DNA of 64,000 nt, from contig JAHHHJ010000003.1 in assembly GCA_019359445.1 (NCBI GenBank), forward strand, positions 124,001 through 188,000, given 5' to 3'. This document shows positions 54,822-63,123 of the stretch, piece after piece. Position numbers and translations under genes: made by a program. Every line of letters begins with the position of its first letter. Position 1 is the stretch's first letter. The notes beneath the pieces are model-generated. The model ran no database searches and had not been told where the DNA came from. It worked only from the letters and a program-made list of their open reading frames with translations. Origin of the DNA: Kastovskya adunca ATA6-11-RM4. Its GTDB lineage: Bacteria > Cyanobacteriota > Cyanobacteriia > Cyanobacteriales > Coleofasciculaceae.

Positions 54822-55544
54822 CTACGGCGATGCCTTGCTTGTAAATATTGAAGTAGGATAAACATCCCATATAGCCTTAATACCAGCACCTGAACTTACA
54901 CTTAATTGACCACTACCCCAAAATCTCCAAGCACCAGCGTGATTATATTGAAAACTTCTCTCATTCCAATCTAATGATGCGGAGTATAGTGTATTTGTTT
55001 CAAGTCCAACATCAGGAGCTTTTCCTGGTCCAGGAGCATAATAGACAATTCTCTTAACACCATTTATGTACAAAGCCCAATTGTCTTTGTTAATCCCTTC
55101 TCGTTGCATGTGCCATTGATGAGTACTATTTCGCTCTGTGGAAGGACCAAAAATCCTATCTTCAACATAATAAGTGAGGTTGCCATTATTATCCATGTCT
55201 GCCTCTGCCGCAAAATGACCGTAATGATATCCCTGAAAGCCTGTACTAGCTTCTGTAAATGTTCCGTCTGTGAAGCCTAATTCAATCCAGTTTTGATTAA
55301 CACCTTTAAGTAACCACATTTCATGATTTATAAATTTTGGGCTAGTTCCAGGGGAATTATACGCATTTATAGTATTGATCGTTGCTTTAAAGAGTGCTCC
55401 TTCGAGATTTGTTTGGGAGTTGCGAGCAATTCCATATTTACTAGCACTACTGCTGTGGAAACGAACTGCTGAGGCTGGGCTAGAAACACAAAGTACTAGA
55501 GCAGCAGCTAGTGTAGTAACAAAGGGTAAGCTTTTCTTTGACAT
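54822..55544 (-). CDS. Secreted protein of unknown function
   Basis: 240 residues from ATG 55544 (an upstream GTG is possible). Clear signal peptide: KKSLPFVTTLAAALVLCVSSPASA. The mature part is rich in Asn, Trp and Tyr (NHEMWLLKGVNQNWIELGFTDG, GYHYGHFAAEADMDNNGN, NSTHQWHMQREG, FQYNHAGAWRFWGSGQL) and looks like a beta-sandwich, perhaps a carbohydrate-binding or neprosin-like fold, but no known active site is visible. First gene of a probable two-gene operon with the exported protein downstream. Confidence 0.65.
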   Translation of the reverse strand: MSKKSLPFVTTLAAALVLCVSSPASAVRFHSSSASKYGIARNSQTNLEGALFKATINTINAYNSPGTSPKFINHEMWLLKGVNQNWIELGFTDGTFTEASTGFQGYHYGHFAAEADMDNNGNLTYYVEDRIFGPSTERNSTHQWHMQREGINKDNWALYINGVKRIVYYAPGPGKAPDVGLETNTLYSASLDWNERSFQYNHAGAWRFWGSGQLSVSSGAGIKAIWDVYPTSIFTSKASP

Positions 55545-56007
55545 AATTAGCACTCAAGCCGTTAAAAATCGGCTTTCTAGTAGGTTACAATTTTCGGGAA
55601 TTTAACTAGAATTATGAGGGATTACTCAAGATTCTTACACAACGTTTCATTGACAGAGGTAAGTTACTACTTTAGCCGCGTCTGATTAGAGAACAAAGGA
55701 AATAAAATAAACTTTACGATTAAGCCAGGAACACTATTAACAGTAATAACTTAAATAAAAAAATTACTCCTTGAAAAGCCTAAAAAAAAGAGGCGGCAGG
55801 AAGTAATGCTAGAAGATTCTATCCATGAGGATGCGGAGGAGGGCTGAAAACTGACGATGGAGCAGCGATCGCGCCTAGGCGTTACAAGGTTAAGCGATCG
55901 CCTAATCTTTCAGTACTTGAGGCGTTGCTCTCTATCGCAGGGTACTTGTGCAATTGGGTAATTAGCTGATTTCATGAGTTTTCTTCAGTTGCGGAGTACA
56001 TAGAACA
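55545..56007. other. Gene-free divergent stretch
   Basis: About 460 bases, AT-rich at the left and with two HIP1 octamers at the right. No gene or hairpin of note was found. Confidence 0.5.
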
Positions 56008-56343
56008 ATGGTGACAACTGTTGTCATTTTCAACCTGATCGTCTCGCTGATTTGCCTGTTTGTCGCTTGGCGAGTGTGGAAATTGCGGCTGGCATTAGCA
56101 GCAGCAGCCAATGTCCTCGCCTCGGTTGAGCGCAGTACCTATTCGGTACTGCATGGGGCACCTCGGGGCATCATCAACGGACAGATCGGTACAAGGGGTC
56201 TAAGAGAGCGTTATCAGGGGCTAGAACCGCAACTACAAAAGCTACAGCAAGTATTGCAGTTACTTGGTTTAGCTCAAACTGTGTTGCGGCGATCGCAAAT
56301 ATCAAAGCGCCTGGGATTGAAGCCGCGACGCCGAGCCAGATAA
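56008..56343 (+). CDS. Small membrane protein of unknown function
   Basis: 111 residues. One N-terminal transmembrane helix (TVVIFNLIVSLICLFVAWRVW), then a soluble basic segment (GIINGQIGTRGLRERYQGLEPQLQKLQQVLQLLG) ending LKPRRRAR. It resembles a conserved cyanobacterial hypothetical family. Followed in the same direction by a YtxH protein and a DUF948-type protein, a common arrangement; the three may act together at the envelope, which is inference. Confidence 0.7.
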   Translation: MVTTVVIFNLIVSLICLFVAWRVWKLRLALAAAANVLASVERSTYSVLHGAPRGIINGQIGTRGLRERYQGLEPQLQKLQQVLQLLGLAQTVLRRSQISKRLGLKPRRRAR

Positions 56344-56510
56344 CCGCTTGAGAGCGAACAAATCAGAGCAAATTGGCTGATAGCATACGCCAACACATCT
56401 TTATGAACAGGCATACGGTAACATGACAGTCTACAGAAACCTTAGGGATTAAGTATCCGTCCCTGAAGAAAATCTGCCTAAAATTGGTGTAGGGATAAAA
56501 ACTTCATAAG

Positions 56511-56861
56511 ATGTCAAATAAGAGTTCTGGATCGTTTATTGGGGGGTTGCTGCTAGGCAGCGCCATCGGAACTATCACTGGGTTACTGATTGCCCCTCGA
56601 ACCGGACGGGATACGCGGCAATTATTAAAAAAGTCTGCTGATGCCCTACCAGAGTTAGCAGAAGATTTATCAACCAGCGTGCAACTGCAAGCAGACCGCC
56701 TGTCTGAATCGGCACTGCGGAACTGGGATAGTACCCTAGGGCGGCTGCGGGAAGCACTAGCTGCTGGGGTGGAGGCGTCTCAGCAATCTAAACAGGAGCT
56801 AAAACAGTCGATTGAAGTCTCCTCTGAGCCTCATTCTTCGGTTTCTGACCATCAGTTATAA
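56511..56861 (+). CDS. YtxH domain-containing protein
   Basis: 116 residues. YtxH signature GGLLLGSAIGTITGLLIAPRTGRDTRQLLKKSADAL: a single membrane helix of Gly-rich type followed by APxxGxxxR. The rest is a helical soluble tail (SVQLQADRLSESALRNWDSTL). Some YtxH proteins are stress-induced; the function is not established. 20 bases before the DUF948-type gene, so probably co-transcribed. Confidence 0.82.
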   Translation: MSNKSSGSFIGGLLLGSAIGTITGLLIAPRTGRDTRQLLKKSADALPELAEDLSTSVQLQADRLSESALRNWDSTLGRLREALAAGVEASQQSKQELKQSIEVSSEPHSSVSDHQL

Positions 56862-56880
56862 GCGATAAGCGAGAGCGTCG

Positions 56881-57504
56881 GTGATTGACCCACTATTTTG
56901 GTTAGGGCTGTCCATCCTCTTAGTGGCAGTCAGTTTAACGGCAGTTTTGGTGGCAGCGTTGCCAGCCTTGCAGGAGTTAGCACGGGCAGCTCGTAGTGCG
57001 GAAAAGTTGTTTGATACCCTGCGGCGGGATTTACCGCCGACATTAGAGTCGATTCGTCTGACGGGCTTGGAAATCAGCGAGTTGACGGATGATGTCAGCG
57101 ACGGGGTAAAGAGTGCAGGTCAAGTGGTTAAACAAGTTGACCAAAGCCTCAGCGGTGTTAAAAAGCAAGCGAAGAAAGCCCAGGTGAATAGTCGTAGTGT
57201 CTTTGCGGGAGTAAAAGCCGCCTGGACAACGTTTAATCGTCCAAGTAGTGGACGGCGTTCTACCGAACGTCTCACCTCTAGTCAAAGAGCTGTATTCGAT
57301 TGGCAGGAGTCAGAGCAGGTCTCGTCCTTCGATCCGGATTATTCTGAAGGCGACGCTTTAAATGAGATCGATCGCGACTCTCTGAATCTACCGGAGGAAT
57401 ACAATTCTGCTCCGCCTCCACCTCAGAGACCCTCTGTTCCGCCTCCATCTCAGAGACGTTATGAAAACTCAGAATTAAAGAGCGATCGCCCTGATTTAGA
57501 TTAA
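56881..57504 (+). CDS. DUF948-like membrane protein
   Basis: 207 residues with a GTG start. N-terminal transmembrane helix (LFWLGLSILLVAVSLTAVLVAALPAL), then a long helical region with LARAARSAEKLFDTLRRDLPPTLESIRLTGLEISELTDDV, similar to DUF948 proteins, and a Pro-rich tail. A membrane-anchored coiled coil of unknown role. Ends with a strong terminator, suggesting the three small genes form one operon. Confidence 0.78.
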   Translation: MIDPLFWLGLSILLVAVSLTAVLVAALPALQELARAARSAEKLFDTLRRDLPPTLESIRLTGLEISELTDDVSDGVKSAGQVVKQVDQSLSGVKKQAKKAQVNSRSVFAGVKAAWTTFNRPSSGRRSTERLTSSQRAVFDWQESEQVSSFDPDYSEGDALNEIDRDSLNLPEEYNSAPPPPQRPSVPPPSQRRYENSELKSDRPDLD

Positions 57505-57526
57505 GCGCTGACGATTGTAGTCTGAG

Positions 57527-57561
57527 CGAGCGTGCAGGATTAGATGCATGCTCGGTTTTTT
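57527..57561 (+). terminator. Rho-independent terminator
   Basis: A 10-bp stem CGAGCGTGCA / TGCATGCTCG with one G-U pair and an 8-base loop is followed by GTTTTTT, 23 bases after the DUF948-type stop. Confidence 0.88.
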
Positions 57562-57635
57562 AATGTTTATAACCATCGCCACATAGGTTAGTAGGACAGT
57601 CCTGATTCCTGAACCGCAAGTGCTAGTCGAATCTT

Positions 57636-57745
57636 AAACTCACCGACTCAGGACTCACCGACTCAGGCACCGACTCAGGATTCACCGACTTACCGATTCA
57701 GGACTCAGGACTCAGGACTCAGGACTCAGGACTCAGCACTTTACT
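57636..57745. repeat. Heptamer-type tandem repeats
   Basis: Alternating ACTCACCG and GACTCAG units, ending with five exact GGACTCA copies. The reverse complement (CTGAGTC) is the repeat at 14.64 kb. It occupies most of the 450-base gap after the terminator; no gene in that gap. Confidence 0.8.
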
Positions 57746-57954
57746 TTGCTATAGGTGACAACCGCTACTCCACCTCCCCATCACCCCAACAGATAAATTA
57801 TCTGCCAAGCAGTTTTGCCTGTGGTACCGAAGGTAGGCGATCGCCAGTAATATTAGATTAAAGTAAACAAGTGTAAAGAAATTAAACGTTTCTATTATTC
57901 TTTGTTTAAAGAATCCCTAAGCTGTGCCTACTTAAGACTTCACTAAGAGCGACG

Positions 57955-58767
57955 ATGCAAAAACTGTTTCCAAAACGACTTTTTATATCTTTAGCCGCAC
58001 TTTTTCTGACATTATCCGTTTGGGCGATCGCGCCTTCCCCAGCGCAGGCGTACAATAATCCCGATTTACTCCCGGAGGTGCAAACACCAGTCATCGATCT
58101 TGCCAACTTCCTTCCCAGCCTTCAGGAACAAGCCTTGGCGAAAGACTTAGAAGATTTTGAGGCGGAAACGGGCTGGAAACTGCGTGTGTTAACCCAGTTT
58201 GACCGTACACCCGGTCGAGCCGTCAAAGAATTTTGGGGGTTGGATGAAAAAAGCGTTTTGCTAGTTGCAGATGGGCGTGGCGGCAACATCCTCAACTTCA
58301 ACATCGGCGATGAAGTCTATCAGATCTTACCCCGGACATTTTGGGTGGAACTACAAACCCGCTTTGGTAATCTCTACTTTGTCCGTGAAAATGGAGAAAA
58401 TCAATCTATCGTTGAATCCCTAGAATCCGTTAAAGTCTGCCTACTTCAAGGGGGTTGCAATGTTGTCCCTGGGCTACCCCGTGAACAGTGGATTCTGACA
58501 CTGGTAACGTCCCTCGTCGGAGGATTGATTTGTGGCTTTGCTGCCATTCCCCGCACAAAAGGACAAGTATTTGCTTGGCAATGGGCATTGATTTTCTCGC
58601 CGTTGTGGGGAATTTTGTTTATCGCCTTTGGTATTGCTCCGGTTATCACCCGGACTTCTGACTTTCTTCCCCTATTTCGCAACATTATCGGCTTCGTACT
58701 AGGTGCCTTAGTTGCTTATCTGTCAGCCGTCATTAATCAATCCTCTACCTCTGAATCAGAAACTTGA
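57955..58767 (+). CDS. TPM-domain protein with C-terminal membrane anchor
   Basis: 270 residues. N-terminal signal peptide (FISLAALFLTLSVWAI ... PAQA), then a TPM domain (VIDLANFLPSLQEQALAKDLEDFEAETGWKLRVLTQF ... SVLLVADGRGGNILNFNIGDEV). The C-terminal part has two or three membrane helices (ILTLVTSLVGGLICGFAAIP; WALIFSPLWGILFIAFGIAPV; IIGFVLGALVAYLSA). In plants the thylakoid lumen protein TLP18.3/Psb32 has this domain and helps photosystem II repair. A lumenal location in the thylakoid is inferred from the signal peptide and family. Confidence 0.85.
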   Translation: MQKLFPKRLFISLAALFLTLSVWAIAPSPAQAYNNPDLLPEVQTPVIDLANFLPSLQEQALAKDLEDFEAETGWKLRVLTQFDRTPGRAVKEFWGLDEKSVLLVADGRGGNILNFNIGDEVYQILPRTFWVELQTRFGNLYFVRENGENQSIVESLESVKVCLLQGGCNVVPGLPREQWILTLVTSLVGGLICGFAAIPRTKGQVFAWQWALIFSPLWGILFIAFGIAPVITRTSDFLPLFRNIIGFVLGALVAYLSAVINQSSTSESET

Positions 58768-58906
58768 CGTAGAAAATCATCAGCCCGAGGATGTTGAATC
58801 AGCTAGTAGGGTTGAATTAGACATCCTCCTGGCTTTGGTACAAACCCTGGAGATTTTGCGTGCGATGATCGCACAGGTCTGTACTGTAGGAAGAGTGAAG
58901 ATATAG
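58712..58906 (+). CDS. Possible small protein overlapping the TPM gene
   Basis: A 64-residue frame beginning at a TTG inside the TPM gene. The part after its end reads VENHQPEDVESASRVELDILLALVQTLEILRAMIAQV, an amphipathic helix that looks protein-like rather than random. No good start codon or ribosome-binding site was found, so the coding status is uncertain. Confidence 0.3.
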   Translation: MLICQPSLINPLPLNQKLDVENHQPEDVESASRVELDILLALVQTLEILRAMIAQVCTVGRVKI

Positions 58907-59028
58907 AGTCTGACAACAAACCGCTCCGGCGCGATCGCTGACGTTCCGTGACGAAACAACTAACAGTTGGTGACAACTCTATCCGTCACACCGTAAAATC
59001 AGCAAATCGCGTTGGGATTGAGAGATGT

Positions 59029-59658
59029 ATGGAATGGCATGCAACAGATGCCCAGAGTCTGGCAATTATTGACCGCGAAATTGGCGACCACGTCTTTTCT
59101 CCGGCAGAATACGAGATTGTGCGTCGTGTAATTTACGCCACCGCTGACTTTGAATACAAGTCTCTAATTCGCTTTTCGGAGCGGGCGCTACAATCGGGAG
59201 CGGCTGCACTAGCAGCGCGAAGCACTATTGTGGTCGATGTCCCGATGGTACAAGTCGGCATCACTCCCCAAATTCAAACCACATTTGCTAATCCGGTCTA
59301 TTGCAGCATGGAAGCTCTGACGCGCCCTCAAAAAGAAAAGACGCGAGCGGCTTGGGGCATTCAAACTCTGGCAAAACGTTATCCAGAAGGGATTTTTGTT
59401 GTTGGTCAAGCCCAAACAGCCCTGGCAGAACTGATTAATTTAATCGAAGCCGAGGAAATTAGACCAGCGTTGGTGATTGGGACGCCTTCAGGATTTGTGG
59501 ATGTGGATGTTACCAAAGATCGTCTGCAAGACTCACTGATTCCCCACATTCGCATAGAAGGTCGTAAGGGAAGCGCCGTCGTTGCTGCCGCTATTGTTAA
59601 CGGCTTGGTTGACCTAGCTTGGCAGGCTTATGGGCAGGATACTAGCGGCGTTGGATAA
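59029..59658 (+). CDS. cobH: Precorrin-8X methylmutase
   Basis: Moves a methyl group from C-11 to C-12 of precorrin-8X to give hydrogenobyrinic acid in cobalamin synthesis; in the anaerobic route the homologue is CbiC. 209 residues from ATG 59029, where the conserved EWHATDAQSLAIIDREIGDH begins; a GTG at 58948 would add 27 unconserved residues. The catalytic His is likely that of EWHATD; TADFEYKSLIRFS and ALVIGTPSGFVDV follow, as in the family. No other cobalamin gene or riboswitch is close. Confidence 0.92.
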   Translation: MEWHATDAQSLAIIDREIGDHVFSPAEYEIVRRVIYATADFEYKSLIRFSERALQSGAAALAARSTIVVDVPMVQVGITPQIQTTFANPVYCSMEALTRPQKEKTRAAWGIQTLAKRYPEGIFVVGQAQTALAELINLIEAEEIRPALVIGTPSGFVDVDVTKDRLQDSLIPHIRIEGRKGSAVVAAAIVNGLVDLAWQAYGQDTSGVG

Positions 59659-60066
59659 GCTAAGTTGTCGCGCCTTCAATTTGTATATTTTGGGTCAGAG
59701 GTCGGAACCTCTAATCGACGATCACTCCTGAGTGGTAAATATCCATGAGCGGGAGTGGCACAACGTCGAATCTCTAACCAAAGGCTGAAAAACGGATGCG
59801 GAAGCTGGCGAAATTTTGAGCAAGTCGCGGTTTAGATGAAAGCGATCGCGCTCAAGTATATCTGATGAACTACACCTACAGACTGACCCAGTACCCTATT
59901 GCTTTCTCCCCACAGATTGATAAGTGATTTAGACGTGGTTGTTAACCTAATTTGTAGTTCAGGACATATAAATCCGTTGAAGCAGTCACCCTTGGACGAG
60001 AGTAGTCCAGGGTTCTGTTTTTTATGAGTGTTGTCAATTCAGATAGTTAGAAAAGGAAAATATTTT
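59659..60066. other. Gene-free stretch with a terminator-like hairpin
   Basis: About 410 bases. Near its right end (59989-60023) is the hairpin CCCTTGGAC / GTCCAGGG with a 7-base loop, followed by TTCTGTTTTTT, a likely terminator. Nothing else is recognised. Confidence 0.55.
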
Positions 60067-60927
60067 ATGACCGTTACACCGGATCAAATTCCAGCTCAGG
60101 CTCAAAAGAGGAAGCCGGGTTTAGAGTCAGAAATGACGCCGAAACCTCAGTATGATAGCCCCAACTACAAACCCAGTGGCAAGCTCCGGGGCAAGGTGGC
60201 TTTAATCACAGGTGGAGACAGTGGGATTGGTCGCTCCGTCTCTGTTTTATATGCCAGAGAAGAAGCCGACGTGGCGATTATCTACCTCAACGAACATGAA
60301 GACGCTGAAGAAACAAAGCGTCTTGTGGAGGAACAGGGTCGAAAGTGCCTGTTGATTCCTGGAGACCTTAAGGGCGAGAAGTTTTGCACAGAAGCTGTTC
60401 AAAAGACTGTCGAGCAGTTTGGCAAATTAGATATTCTCGTCAACAATGCGGCTGAACAATATCTCGAAGAAAGTATCGAAAACATTGATGCTGAACGCTT
60501 AGAGAACATCTTTAGCACCAACATTTTCTCGATGTTCTACTTGAGCAAGGCAGCTCTTCCCCATCTCAAAGAAGGGAGTTCGATCATCAACACTACTTCC
60601 GTAGTGGCTTACAAGGGAAATGAGTCTTTGCTGAGTTATTCGACAACGAAGGGCGCAATTCTTGCCTTCACGCGATCGCTGTCCCAATCTTTGATCGAAA
60701 AAGGCATTCGCGTTAATGCTGTTGCACCAGGCCCGATCTGGACGCCCTTCATCCCCGCTACCTTCCCCCCTGAGCAAGTCTCAAGCTTTGGGAAGCAAGT
60801 GCCGATGCAGCGACCGGGTCAACCCTTTGAGGTCGCAACATCCTATGTCTTTTTAGCCTCCGATGATGCTTCTTACCTCGCAGGTCAAGTGCTGCATCCC
60901 AACGGTGGTGTAGTTGTCAATGGTTGA
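60067..60927 (+). CDS. SDR-family NAD(P)-dependent oxidoreductase
   Basis: About 286 residues from ATG 60067, preceded by AAGGAAAA. It resembles general stress proteins of the YhdF/YhxC-type SDR group. TGGDSGIGRSV (cofactor loop), DILVNNAAEQY (NNA motif), catalytic Ser/Tyr/Lys in INTTSVVAY and YSTTKGA, and the substrate loop AVAPGPIWTPF. The N-terminal extension with QKRKPGLESEM is typical of this stress-related SDR group. The substrate is unknown. Confidence 0.9.
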   Translation: MTVTPDQIPAQAQKRKPGLESEMTPKPQYDSPNYKPSGKLRGKVALITGGDSGIGRSVSVLYAREEADVAIIYLNEHEDAEETKRLVEEQGRKCLLIPGDLKGEKFCTEAVQKTVEQFGKLDILVNNAAEQYLEESIENIDAERLENIFSTNIFSMFYLSKAALPHLKEGSSIINTTSVVAYKGNESLLSYSTTKGAILAFTRSLSQSLIEKGIRVNAVAPGPIWTPFIPATFPPEQVSSFGKQVPMQRPGQPFEVATSYVFLASDDASYLAGQVLHPNGGVVVNG

Positions 60928-61040
60928 TATCTGATAGTATCAAACTCCAAATAGCTCACTGGCTTTAGTCGGTGGGCTATCGCATTTAAAGCCCGCCTGC
61001 ACGGGTTGAAGATTCTTAATCAGGATTACCGCTCTCGTAA

Positions 61041-62150
61041 ATGCATCTAGATTTAAATTGGCACGTTGAAGGCAAAGCAAAATTTCAAGTCGGCAACGCC
61101 TTCTATCGTGCAACAAGCGGGGTAGCGAGAGATTTGGGTGTTTTCGCGGCGGCGGTTTACAAATCTGATACAGGAGGCTTGCGGGTATTAGAGGCGATGA
61201 GCGGTTGTGGTGTGCGTTCCTTGCGCTATTGGCTGGAGAGTGAAGCGGATTGGGTGTGGGCGAATGAGGGAAATCCCGACATCAGCCCGATCTTGCACCA
61301 AAATTTAGCAGACGCGATCGCCTCAGGGCATTCTCAGGTAACTCATCTTGATGCAAATCGGGTATTTTTTGACTGCTACAATCGCTCTGACTACTACGAC
61401 TTAGTCGATGTCGATTGCTTTGGTTCCCCCGCTCCCTACCTCAGCACCAGCCTGTGGGCGACGAAAATCGGCGGGCTACTTTACCTCACCAGCACCGATG
61501 GACGTACAGCCACAGGACACTCCCCCAAAAATAGTTTGAGCGTCTACGGGGCTTATGCTCGCGCTCACCCCTCTGCCCACGAGCAAGGGTTGCGGCTATT
61601 AATTGGTAGCGTACAACAACAAGCCGCAACCAAGGGATTGGGCATTGAACCTGTTTTTTCGCTCTTTGCCGGACAAGTTTATCGGGTAATGCTGCGTTTG
61701 GTAGCTACGCAGGAATTGACAGAGAAAAACTTCGGATTTATCGGTTACTGTCACCAGTGCGGTGATTATCAAGTGGTTCCCTGGCGCAAGCTGGGGCGGG
61801 TGGTTTGCCCTCACGACGATTCATCGTTGACAATCAGTGGCCCCATGTGGCTGGGGGAATTGCACAACGCTACTCTGTTGCAGCGGATGCGGGCGCTTGC
61901 CGAGGAGTGGAATTGGTTAGAGCGGGTGCAGTTATTGAAGGTGATGGAAGCAGAAGCAGACTTCCCGCCTTACTTTTTCACCCTAGGAGAAATTGGTCGC
62001 CGAGGCAAAATGGATATCCCAAAACGCGATCGCCTGATTCAATCCTTGCATGAGCAGAACTATCGCGCCAGCTCTACTCATATCAATGCTCAGGCGATTA
62101 AAACCGATGCTGATTTGCCGACTTGCATTGCCGTCGCACGTCGCTCTTAG
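61041..62150 (+). CDS. trm1: Trm1-type tRNA (guanine-N2)-methyltransferase
   Basis: 369 residues similar to Trm1, which dimethylates guanosine 26 (and sometimes 27) of tRNA with SAM. Common in archaea and eukaryotes, known in only a few bacteria such as Aquifex and cyanobacteria. Motifs: GNAFYRATSGVARDLGVFA, VLEAMSGCGVRSLRY (SAM site), the catalytic DVDCFGSPAPY, then LTSTDGR. A zinc-binding-like CHQCGDY ... VCPHD stretch and a C-terminal basic domain follow. The length suits the bacterial enzyme. Confidence 0.9.
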   Translation: MHLDLNWHVEGKAKFQVGNAFYRATSGVARDLGVFAAAVYKSDTGGLRVLEAMSGCGVRSLRYWLESEADWVWANEGNPDISPILHQNLADAIASGHSQVTHLDANRVFFDCYNRSDYYDLVDVDCFGSPAPYLSTSLWATKIGGLLYLTSTDGRTATGHSPKNSLSVYGAYARAHPSAHEQGLRLLIGSVQQQAATKGLGIEPVFSLFAGQVYRVMLRLVATQELTEKNFGFIGYCHQCGDYQVVPWRKLGRVVCPHDDSSLTISGPMWLGELHNATLLQRMRALAEEWNWLERVQLLKVMEAEADFPPYFFTLGEIGRRGKMDIPKRDRLIQSLHEQNYRASSTHINAQAIKTDADLPTCIAVARRS

Positions 62151-62154
62151 GGGA

Positions 62155-62337
62155 GTCGGTGAGTCCTGAGTGCTGAGTCCTGAGTTGGGGAGAAAGGATG
62201 AAGAGTGAAGTATGAAGGATGAAGGATGAAGTATGAAGGATGAAGGGTAAGAGGTGAAGGATGAAGGATGAAGGGTAAGAGGTGAAGGATGAAGGATGAA
62301 GGGTGAAGGATGAAGGATGAAGGATGAAGGGAGGCTA
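62155..62337. repeat. Heptamer-type tandem repeats
   Basis: A CTGAGTC-type block followed by about twenty GGATGAA / GGGTGAA / GTATGAA units, between trm1 and mtnB. Confidence 0.85.
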
Positions 62338-62392
62338 GGGTGCTTAGGTTAGGGGTTAGAGGTAGGGGTTTGCTTCTACCTCATCCCTCTTA

Positions 62393-63013
62393 CTAGTTGC
62401 TAATCCCTACTTGACGAGCCGCGACTAGATAGCGGAAGAGATATTCAACAACCTCTAAGTAGTTCTGGGTAGTAGCAGGGGAACTTCCCCAAACAGTGAC
62501 GCCGTGGTTACGGATGAGTAAGGCTGGTACGGGGGGAGGAGAATGGGAAAAGCGATCGCTTATTTCTTTGGCGATCTGCGGCACATGCAAGTGATTGATA
62601 AATACAGGTAGAGAAACCTGGGGATCTTCCTCCCAGACTCCCAAGCCTTTAATCATTTCCAAAGCAGGGAGAGGCAACTCCTCACTGTCTGTGAAGTGAG
62701 AAACCAGGTTTGCCTCAATGGAGTGGACGTGGTAACACGCTTGCGCCTCAGGGAACAAGGAGTAAATCGCTTGATGAATACTCATTTCTGCTGAAGGGCG
62801 TTGATTGGGGTAAGACTCTACCACCGTTCCCGTTGGTGCAATGCGGACAAAATCCTCTTCCCTCAACTGCCCTTTGTTACAACCACTAGCCGTAATCCAG
62901 AAGCTACCATCAGGTGTCTTTGCCGAAAGGTTGCCCGCCGTACCTACCATCCAGCCGACTTGGTAGAAGTGGGTAGCAGCGGCGATGAGAGTTTTTCTGA
63001 CATCGGTACTCAT
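62393..63013 (-). CDS. mtnB: Methylthioribulose-1-phosphate dehydratase
   Basis: Dehydrates 5-methylthioribulose 1-phosphate in the methionine salvage pathway, downstream of MtnP. Class II aldolase fold, about 206 residues from ATG 63013 (GAAAGT upstream); a GTG at 63040 is less likely. GTAGNLSAKTPDGSFWITASGCNKGQL at the N-terminus, metal-binding His in CYHVHSIEAN and RNHGVTVWG, both visible. Divergent from nothing and followed by a 60-base gap to the repeat block. Confidence 0.92.
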   Translation of the reverse strand: MSTDVRKTLIAAATHFYQVGWMVGTAGNLSAKTPDGSFWITASGCNKGQLREEDFVRIAPTGTVVESYPNQRPSAEMSIHQAIYSLFPEAQACYHVHSIEANLVSHFTDSEELPLPALEMIKGLGVWEEDPQVSLPVFINHLHVPQIAKEISDRFSHSPPPVPALLIRNHGVTVWGSSPATTQNYLEVVEYLFRYLVAARQVGISN

Positions 63014-63123
63014 TACTTTCTTTAAATGCCTAAGAAACACATCCAGATTCTAGAGAAGGATGGGTTTTGTGGATAGCGTACTCAGATGTGCGCTGATTGA
63101 TAATCAGTTTGCACGCCCTGCTC

